From the NCBI GenBank assembly GCA_012931725.1, contig CM022945.1, positions 154,170,766 to 154,234,765 on the forward strand: a stretch of DNA of 64,000 nt, written 5' to 3'. Both the position numbers and the translations under genes were made by a program. Source of the stretch: Litsea cubeba. Lineage: Eukaryota > Streptophyta > Magnoliopsida > Laurales > Lauraceae. Below the pieces are notes generated by a model that saw nothing but the letters and a program-made list of their open reading frames with translations, did not search any database and was not told the DNA's origin. Below are positions 57,273 to 64,000 of the stretch, piece by piece (within the stretch, counting starts at the first letter, position 1; every line of letters starts with the position of its first letter).

Positions 57273-58135
57273 TGTATGGGTAGATTTTCAAAGTTCCAGG
57301 ATTACGCTAATCACGGCCATCAGATGGGACTAAGCATTCTCACGTGCCATCCGCGTGCCATCCACGTGGCACCAGACTCACCTCGGCTACCAGGACAGAA
57401 GCCTCAGCCGAATTCAGACAGGTCCTGGCCGCCGAGCTCAGCTACCCCAGGTGCCCACCTCGGCCAAAGGAGCCGGGACGAAAGCCGAAGCAAGATAGAA
57501 CCTCCACTCGCACCCTATGCCCGCCACGCCATCAGACACGTGGAGGAATAGGGGCGCGAGCCAGTGAGATAGATGCGACATCCAGCCGTCCACAATCTTC
57601 GCCAGATCACTGACAGGGCGGCATCCAGCGGCTGAAGCCAAATCAGGGCAAGGCCCGAGGATGGATCCGATGGTACCTCTACCGCCAAAGACGTCCAACA
57701 AGATCTGGCCCAACATGACACATATTAAATGCGATGTGGGCTGATCCGACTGGCATTAAATGCAAAGTGGGCTGAAATGGACCGCATTTATTACTTTGTG
57801 GGCTGATGATGACATCCCTATCAAATCACGGGATCCACGCCAAAATATCATCCAAAATATCGTCCAAGTTCTCTATAAATAGAACCTCATTTCACATGCA
57901 AGGTACGCACAATCAAAACCTGAGAGTCGTTACTCTGCCTCTCTTCTTCCTCTCCTTCCTTTGTTCCAGTTCACTTACTGACTTAGGCATCGGAGAGCCT
58001 TGCGCCGCTCAGGCCAGGGTCCTCTGACCGTTTGCTCTTCTCTTTCAGGCTTTGAGGCAGCAGGTTATCCTCTCCATTTGAATAAGTCCTCTAAGGCACC
58101 CCGATTATTGTGAGTCATATTTTTCTGCACCTACA
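57273..58135 (+). repeat. 3' LTR of the outer element (863 bp)
   Basis: It starts TGTATGGGTAGATTTTC and ends CACCTACA. TATAAATA lies at 57874-57881. It pairs with 28444-29323, followed by ATAAT, the presumed target duplication. Confidence 0.9.
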
Positions 58136-58140
58136 ATAAT

Positions 58141-58639
58141 TATCTACATCTTCACAAGTATTTAAGATCCCTTGATCCCAACTTAATATATATTTTTTTC
58201 ATGATGACAATGGCCAATCATAATTGTAATTTTTATCGTGCTCTAGTGAAGCATGTTGGAATGCTAGATTTATCTAGGGCATAGACGGTTCTGAGAAAGC
58301 ATCGATTTTCAACCTCACATTGCCACGGAAGAGAGCGATCAAAAGCAAGTGGGTTCCCTACCATGTTGGAAGAAAAAAAAAAGTAGAAAGGATCGGCTTT
58401 TACACAATCTAGACTCCTTGCACTCATCTAAGAAATTGAAGTCACTTCGTTTGGTTTTTGTGAACATAAACAAAAGAAAGGCTACTGCTTGAAATCAAGC
58501 AAGAGAGGTTGTTTCATCTTCATCTTTGAGTGCTTGACAAAGAGTGAGAAGGGTTTTTTATTGGAAGCCTTGTATATAAAAAAAGAAAAGGTGTTGCAGA
58601 AGAGTTAAAAGAAATTGGTTGTTTTTTTTTTTTTTTCTA
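58141..58639. other. Flank between the compound element and Harbinger relic
   Basis: AT-rich sequence. It may hold the decayed N-terminal part of the Harbinger transposase, but no motif could be placed. Confidence 0.4.
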
Positions 58640-59225
58640 GAATAGAAGAATGTACAATCTTCAAGTTCCAGATGGTAAATAGTAATCTGAGTAAATTTTA
58701 GAGTAGTAGTTGATCATACTGTAATTTTATGATGCTTGTGAAATTAAATCTTTGTAGGAAAGTATTATCTCGTTGATGTGGTAATTATAAATGAGATCTC
58801 ATTGGACCATATCATGGAACCCGATTTCAGAAGGAGTATAGACATCAAACATTGGCTCATGGGACAACTAGTGAGCTGTTTAATCTGCGGCATGCAAAAT
58901 TAAGGAATGTTTTTGGAAGAACATTCGGCTCGTGGAATGAACGGTTCCGATTTTGAATCATATACCTCAAAAATATCCTATTAAGACACAAGTAATGATT
59001 GTCAATGCATGTGCTCCATTACACAATTTTATCATAATGAGAAGTCCTAGTAATGATATATTTTATAAATGTCATCGTCGAGAAAAAATACACATTGATG
59101 GCGACAATGGTGATGATCATAAGGACATAGTGGCTCCTGATAAATCTGATAGCCAATATACTTTCCACTTACGAGATGAGGTAGCATTAGAAATGTGGAG
59201 TGCTACTGTCAAAAGAAGAGCTTAA
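58640..59225 (+). pseudogene. PIF/Harbinger transposase, C-terminal half
   Basis: The DDE_4 nuclease of Harbinger is recognisable. Before an intron (58675-58757, GTAAAT to TTTGTAG, 83 bp) is LQVPDG, and after it KYYLVD, the block holding the second catalytic Asp. Next come RFQKEYRHQTLAHG, ELFNLRHAKLRNVFGRTFG and, after a small frame change and stop near 58955, MIVNACAPLHNFI and the C-terminal VALEMWSATVKRRA. The N-terminal half and the terminal inverted repeats were not found. The intron still has intact splice ends. Confidence 0.82.
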
Positions 59226-59349
59226 TGAATTTACATCCTCTCTTTTTTGTATGGCATTTTGGAAATTTAAGGAATATGCATCTTTTGAAATAAAAATTTG
59301 GTGTTTATATAGTATATCTATTTATCTGAGGTAACTACGCCATTTTTTT

Positions 59350-59520
59350 ACTGCCGATCCCAAGCCCGGGTAAATGAGGGTTATGTTAGGTAGGTTGATA
59401 GCTAGCATAAAATTTTATCATGGCCTAAACATGAATTTTGAGAGAGAAACATGATTCGTGTAGCCGACCCCTAACATAGTTGGTTGGAACAAGGCTTTGA
59501 TGATGATAATGATGATGATC
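59350..59520 (+). mobile_element. RTE-type LINE 3' end
   Basis: Contains CCGATCCCAAGCCCGGGTAA, GCCGACCCCTAACATAGTTGG and GGCTTTGATGATGATAATGATGATG. This motif order with a terminal simple repeat is the conserved 3' tail of plant RTE elements. No coding sequence is attached, so the copy is 5'-truncated. Confidence 0.6.
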
Positions 59521-59937
59521 TATTTATTTGAAGTGTTTATATATGGAATTGAAATATACTGAAAATGTTGTGATGGGCTTGTTTGTTTGCATGGAATTAC
59601 AATACATAGAGATGGAGAATAGTGATATTCATATGAAGAAATTGAGTTCAAGTTCTGGAGCATGCAAGCTTTATGAATGATGGCTACTTGTGTTAATTCC
59701 CATATTTAGAAGTCTATGCCAAATGATTTAATTTGGGATCCATTCAAATTGATGAGAAAATCTAGAACTTTCTCTATGATGATTGAACTTTATAATGGGC
59801 TTCATTCAATATTTAAAATGATGACATTATATAAGGAAATTTCTTTGCCTTCATTCAAATCTATTTTAATATAATTTATAAAAATGCGTTTATCACATTT
59901 ACGCATATTATTCAAACAAACGTGGTAAAATAAAGAA
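59521..59937. other. Possible PIF/Tourist-like MITE fragment
   Basis: GGGCTTGTTTGTTTGCATGG near 59576 and TTCAAACAAACGTGG near 59911-59925 form an imperfect inverted pair about 350 bp apart. The target duplication is unclear. Confidence 0.35.
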
Positions 59938-60088
59938 GAGGATTTAACCGGAAAAAACACTTAATGCGCCCGTGTGACGCGATCAAATACTTTAGATGGT
60001 GGTGCATCAATTAGAGCAATTGGGCCGAATTTTTTATTTTTTTATACCTATTTGGCACATAGTCAGCGCCGACCTTATTTACACTGCA
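59938..60088 (+). repeat. Left terminal inverted repeat of the MULE
   Basis: About 150 bp, matching the reverse complement of 62349-62499 with roughly one difference per 10 bases. Confidence 0.88.
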
Positions 60089-62019
60089 TCGCGAATCCTA
60101 TTAGGGCTCGAAACCCTGTTTCTTCTCTCTCCCAGACTACCGCCGAGACCAACCTTAGACGAGTGCTCCTGCGTGTAGCTGTCATTTCCACTTGCACCAG
60201 GCTTCGAACTTCCTCATCAGCTACATCTCTGTGCTTCTGATTGGTTTTTCCATCATCTATTTTTTCTATCTTGACTGCAGAGGTATCTATCCCCTTCCAT
60301 TTTTTAGTCGTTCTCTATGTTTTTGTATTTTTCTTCCTTTTGGTTCTCCCACCATCCCGCATACGATATCGAAGTGCATGGCACATGGGCTTCAACGTCG
60401 TTGTGGGATTTATAGATTGTTCGTTTGAATGGACTAGGGTTTTTAGGATTCCGAAATTGGGGTTTTCTGACTAGAGAAGGACGATGGTTCGGGAGCAGTT
60501 ACCGTCTTTGGTAGTTAGAATGAATATGTTCTCTTTACTCATTTTTCTTGTTTTGTGAAATGGATTGAGTTGATTTTGGTCCCAAAGCTTTAAGATAACA
60601 GATTCATTTTGTTTTTTGGTGTTCAATTAGATCTGTAATTAAATTAAGAATATGGTTTGATTAGTTTCCTTTTATTTGATTGGTCTTTTTGTCTATTACC
60701 AAAACCTGCCTCATTGATGCAGCCTAAATGCATGAGATCCATATGGAAAACATGTCTTAGTCAAGTGACCCAAAACTAGGCCATTTCGTGCTCCAAAAAT
60801 GGTCACTAATTTCTTTATGAAACCACATCTTAGTTAAACCACGTCTGAAACTGTTATCAGGGAACCATGGGATCAATAATGAAACTCCTTTTAATCAGAC
60901 CATTTATCAAAGGAATGGTTCATATACAAAGATGAATGTCACAAAATAAAAATGTTAGGATAATTTAACTAGAATGATATTGGTCTCATACTTTACTAGC
61001 AAAGAGAAACCCGTGCCGAGCACAAGTAAGCAACCACCACAATTTGTAATACAAAACTTGTAAAGAGAGTAAAAATTGGAGATGCACCAATTTTTTAGTG
61101 CATTTTTTTTATACAATGCAATTGATAAGTAATATTAACAAATGTAGTTGGTTGCAGATAACCGATAATACATCCTATACTTCCCTGCAAAATCAATAAT
61201 TTACCCTACATGAACTTTAACTATTGTGGTGTTAGATAAAATTGTTTATCTCTTACTTCAAGTGGGCGTAATCTATCTCTAATATTGGATTGTTATGAAC
61301 CGTACAATTTTTAGTGTTCACTATTCTATATAAGCATGAAATTTTTAGTGTTCATTATTTCTGTCTTGTGAACATTTTTTATGTATGCTTGCCTTCATTA
61401 CATTCAATGCTATCATATATAATTTGGATGTATACAGATGTCTAAAGAGAATACAAGCAAGGTCGAATTGTCCCGCAACGAGGCTAGTACCTCAAATGCA
61501 CAACCAGCCCAACTTTAGTGCGAGCAAGAGCATCACATTTCCATCACTATTGAACGTGGTTTGGCATACTTTCTTCCACACAACCGCTAATCAATTGAAC
61601 TTCCTTTCGATCTATGGCTAACGTTATTCAAACTGTCATTTTTCGCAGGAGTGGTTATGTTTGAGTGCTTTATCCAAACCTCCCTCTACTCTAGGTCTAG
61701 CCGTCTGGCTTGCAGTGAACCTCCACCTACATTTGTTGTGTTATATGTGTTCTTGGATATCGATCCTAATGTAACTTGTAATTGAAGTATGGTTATATTG
61801 TGGATATTGTCAATTTGTAACTTTAAACTTAGGAGATGTGCAGGCAATTTAGGTAAATGTATATGGGATGTTGATGGATTGATTGAATGTCAATTGAATG
61901 CATGAAATGTTTTTGTTTGTATTTAAATTCATAAATGTTGTATTTGAAGCACATAGGCGCCTTTTGATGTAAATGTACTGGTCTCCTTCCTTAGGATATT
62001 TTCCAAATTTATATAGCGT

Positions 62020-62365
62020 CATCACCGACGCTGTATCACTTATTTTAGACTGCTATGGCCATCACCGACCCTAACTTAGAATTTTTTCCAGGGAATGCCT
62101 GAAAAAAGTTACAACTTTTGGTCAAAAAAATAAGAAACATGTGTCGGTGATGACCTTATTTTACACAGCTAAGGTCATCACTAACCCTGACTTAGGATTT
62201 TTTTATCGAAAACGCCTGAAAAAAGTTACAACTTTTGGTCAAAAAAATAGAAAATCTGCATCGATGATGACCTTATTTTACACTGCTAAGGTTATCACCG
62301 ACCTTGACTTAGATTTTTTTTCCGAGAGCGCTTGGAAAAGTTACAACTTTTAGTGTAAATAAGGT
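62020..62365. repeat. 116-bp subterminal tandem repeat in the MULE, about 3 copies
   Basis: GG(C/T)CATCAC(C/T)(A/G)ACC anchors at 62057, 62173 and 62290. Units share AAAAAGTTACAACTTTTGGTC and GATGACCTTATTTTACAC. The array abuts the right TIR. Confidence 0.88.
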
Positions 62366-62499
62366 CGGCGCCGACGATGTGTCAAATAGGTTAAAAAAAC
62401 TAAAAATTCGGCCCAATTGCTCTAATTGGTGCACCACCATCTAAAGTGTTTGATCGCGTCACACGTGCTCATCAAGTATTTTTTTCCGATTAAATTATC
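62349..62499 (-). repeat. Right terminal inverted repeat of the MULE
   Basis: Reverse complement of the left end. Includes TTGGGCCGAATTTTTAG and TGGTGGTGCACCAATTAG on the minus strand. Confidence 0.88.
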
Positions 62500-62852
62500 A
62501 ATAAAGAATATGCGAAAATGATGTGAAAATGGTTCTAGTCGATAAATGTTGTAAATAGAAAGACATACTTAAAACTTACATCTCAACAATTGCTTCTAAA
62601 CATTAGATTTTAGTGCCATGGATCAAAAGGTTAGAATGGCCATATGGATTCAAGATTTTACATATCATATGGGTCTTTCCATCCAATGGACTTCCATAGT
62701 CATCATGCATTCCGGTGGATCCAACAAGAAGGGGCATTTTTTAGGCACCGTGCGCCCCATGCAAACATAATACGTTGTTATCGATATTTTCTTAATGACG
62801 GCATTTTAATTTAACTTTAAAAGGGGGTATTATTTATTTGACAAAATCGGTT
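62500..62852. other. Intergenic, no gene
   Basis: AT-rich sequence with no recognised feature. Confidence 0.5.
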
Positions 62853-63105
62853 GGAAGAAGTTATATAAAAGGATTTTTTAACATTTCATAAAGAAGCAAA
62901 GAGTTTGTAATAATTACAGTTACTCAAATGACTACGGAGGCTACAAATAGGCAAAGGGGCAGTGGTTAAGTAGAAAGCCGCGGAAGAAGTTATATAAAAG
63001 GATTTTTTAACATTTCATAAAGAAGCAAAGAGTTTGTAATAATTACAGTTACTCAAATGACTATGGAGGCTACAAATAGGCAAAGGGCAGTGGTTAGGTA
63101 GAAAG
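62853..63105. repeat. 129-bp tandem duplication
   Basis: Two nearly identical copies begin GGAAGAAGTTATATAAAAGG at 62853 and 62982 (differences such as ACGG/ATGG and one G). The high identity suggests a recent event or an assembly artefact. A C9-A20 run follows at 63114-63140. Confidence 0.92.
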
Positions 63106-64000
63106 AAAACCCGCCCCCCCCCAAAAAAAAAAAAAAAAAAAACAGAAAGAAAACTCGTATATATGAGGAGAGACAAACTCACACATGCAAAAAGACGAAC
63201 TCACATATGCAAGGAGAGGGGAGGCAGGGTCCAACCCAGAACTCCCAGTGAGAATTGGAGTGTCTTACCACTCAGGTAAGACACCGTTGTTGAATTCTGC
63301 TTTTAAAGCTTCTGTTGGTGATTCGGCTTTTGATTTATTTATTTTTTAATGTGTTTCAATGGGTCAATTATCGGTGCGTGAGAATGTAAAGGTACAAAGA
63401 TATGCTCCTTAAAAGAAGTAGACATGAGAGCAATCTTGATTGCAATCATGAGATCATAGTTAGTTAATTTTGGTTGTTCTAATGTGGATGATGTTTCAGT
63501 GCTACTATCTTGAATTCTTGTCTAGTTTGTTTCTCTGAAGTTGTTTCCCTTGTTTTCTTCAAAGGAATTTTCATTTAAAATAATAATAATAATAATCATC
63601 CTCATCATGAAAGCTGTAGGCACCCACAAAACTGGCAGCCAGCCTTGCAGAACAGAACTGGCAGCCAATCTTGCACAACCTGATTTATTTAGAATCTGGA
63701 CCGGCCATCAGACACATACCAGTGCTCTTATAAGTAACTGAACAACAGAACTGGTCATGGTCAATGTCAATGTCAAAAGAGTGGGCTTCCTGGCCACACA
63801 TCTAGTGCTATCAATATGCTTTCAAGAAAGTTAAACCTCCTATATCATCTCTACTTGTTTGCCAATGAACTAAATCTAAACCTAAGAATGCAAGTAGACA
63901 AGTAGCATGGGGAAGGGTTCAGGAGCTGTAGAGTGAAATAGGAAGGGAATACACATTCTCAAAATCGAAGATAAGCATACACAACACTGGGGTACAAAGT
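63106..64000. other. Intergenic; weak tRNA-like SINE fragment near 63230-63290
   Basis: On the minus strand GTGTCTTACCTGAGTGGTAAG (A-box-like) and GGGTTGGACCC (B-box-like) lie about 35 bases apart. This is too divergent for a tRNA gene. An AAT microsatellite lies at 63578-63593. No coding sequence is recognised. Confidence 0.4.

Larger units (their letters stand above)
28444..58135 (+). mobile_element. Outer Tat-lineage Ty3/gypsy retrotransposon (29.7 kb with nested insert)
   Basis: The 5' LTR is 28444-29323 and the 3' LTR 57273-58135. Both start TG and end CA. Flanking 5-mers are ATAAC (28439-28443) and ATAAT (58136-58140). The primer site is at 29326. Order: gag, (protease-RT-RNase H deleted), integrase, 58-bp tandem array, antisense gene on the minus strand, PPT, 3' LTR. 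The antisense gene and the Gag zinc motif form CX2HX4HX4C assign it to the Tat lineage (Retand-like). A 19.9-kb inner element occupies 36723-56659; without it the outer element is about 9.8 kb. It is non-autonomous because of the pol deletion. Confidence 0.88.
59938..62499. mobile_element. Mutator-like element with long TIRs (2,562 bp)
   Basis: Perfect 9-bp duplication AATAAAGAA at 59929-59937 and 62500-62508. Terminal inverted repeats of about 150 bp start GAGGATTTAACCGG on the left and GATAATTTAATCGG on the right (minus strand). They share GTGTGACGCGATCAAA, TTTAGATGGTGGTGCA and CGCCGACCTTATTTACACT. A 9-bp duplication and long TIRs are diagnostic of MULEs. No MuDR transposase is seen. The left interior (60080-60250) looks like a plant 5' UTR (AGGGCTCGAAACCC, then TTCTTCTCTCTCCCAG), so it may be a Pack-MULE carrying a captured gene piece; the donor is unknown. 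A 26-codon ORF at about 61438 (MSKENTSKVELS) follows an AG. Confidence 0.87.

Overview
The window is nuclear DNA of a flowering plant with a repeat-rich genome. The evidence is a spliced chloroplast thioredoxin gene plus many plant transposon families: Ty3/gypsy of the Tat lineage, Ty1/copia, L1-like and RTE-like LINEs, SINEs, hAT, Mutator and PIF/Harbinger. There is nothing bacterial here. The species cannot be fixed from the sequence. A 14.5 kb intron in a small housekeeping gene fits lineages known for intron inflation, but that is inference.

Region 1 (1-4.1 kb) is intergenic. It holds a roughly 210-bp tandem repeat with a tRNA-derived SINE inside it and an L1-type RNase H remnant. Region 2 (4.13-20.06 kb, minus strand) is one intact host gene, the chloroplast thioredoxin CITRX/TRX z, in four coding exons giving 170 residues. 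Exons 1-2 lie at 19-20 kb and exons 3-4 at 4.1-4.4 kb. Intron 2 (4419-18941) is 14,523 bp and is packed with copia remnants, three hAT-like elements, a split L1-type LINE, a SINE and small MITEs.

Region 3 (20-28.4 kb) holds an LTR-like promoter region (22.2-23.7 kb) and a decayed plant-mobile-domain (PMD) gene on the minus strand (24.2-27.4 kb). That gene is cut in frame by a 1,815-bp solo LTR with a perfect 5-bp target duplication.

Region 4 (28,444-58,135) is one compound insertion of 29.7 kb. The outer element is a plus-strand Tat-lineage retrotransposon with 0.87 kb LTRs, a tRNA-Asp-type primer site, a gag, a large deletion of protease, reverse transcriptase and RNase H, an integrase, a 58-bp tandem array, and a spliced antisense gene (aORF) with its own TATA box and poly(A) signal. 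A second, minus-strand, Ogre-like element of about 19.9 kb (36,723-56,659, LTRs about 2.5 kb) has inserted into that antisense gene. The inner element carries ORF1/gag, protease, RT, dual RNase H and integrase, all with many stops and frameshifts. It also carries its own antisense gene: three exons, plus strand, with a TATA box.

Region 5 (58.1-64 kb) holds a PIF/Harbinger transposase pseudogene with a recognisable 83-bp intron, an RTE-like LINE tail, a 2,562-bp Mutator-like element with terminal inverted repeats of about 150 bp and a 9-bp target duplication, and a 129-bp direct duplication.

Only CITRX looks functional. Everything else is mobile DNA in various states of decay. The most unusual things are the giant intron, the retrotransposon-in-antisense-gene nesting, and the two unrelated antisense genes with their own promoter signals inside retrotransposons. 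No rRNA, tRNA, CRISPR or organellar sequence was seen.
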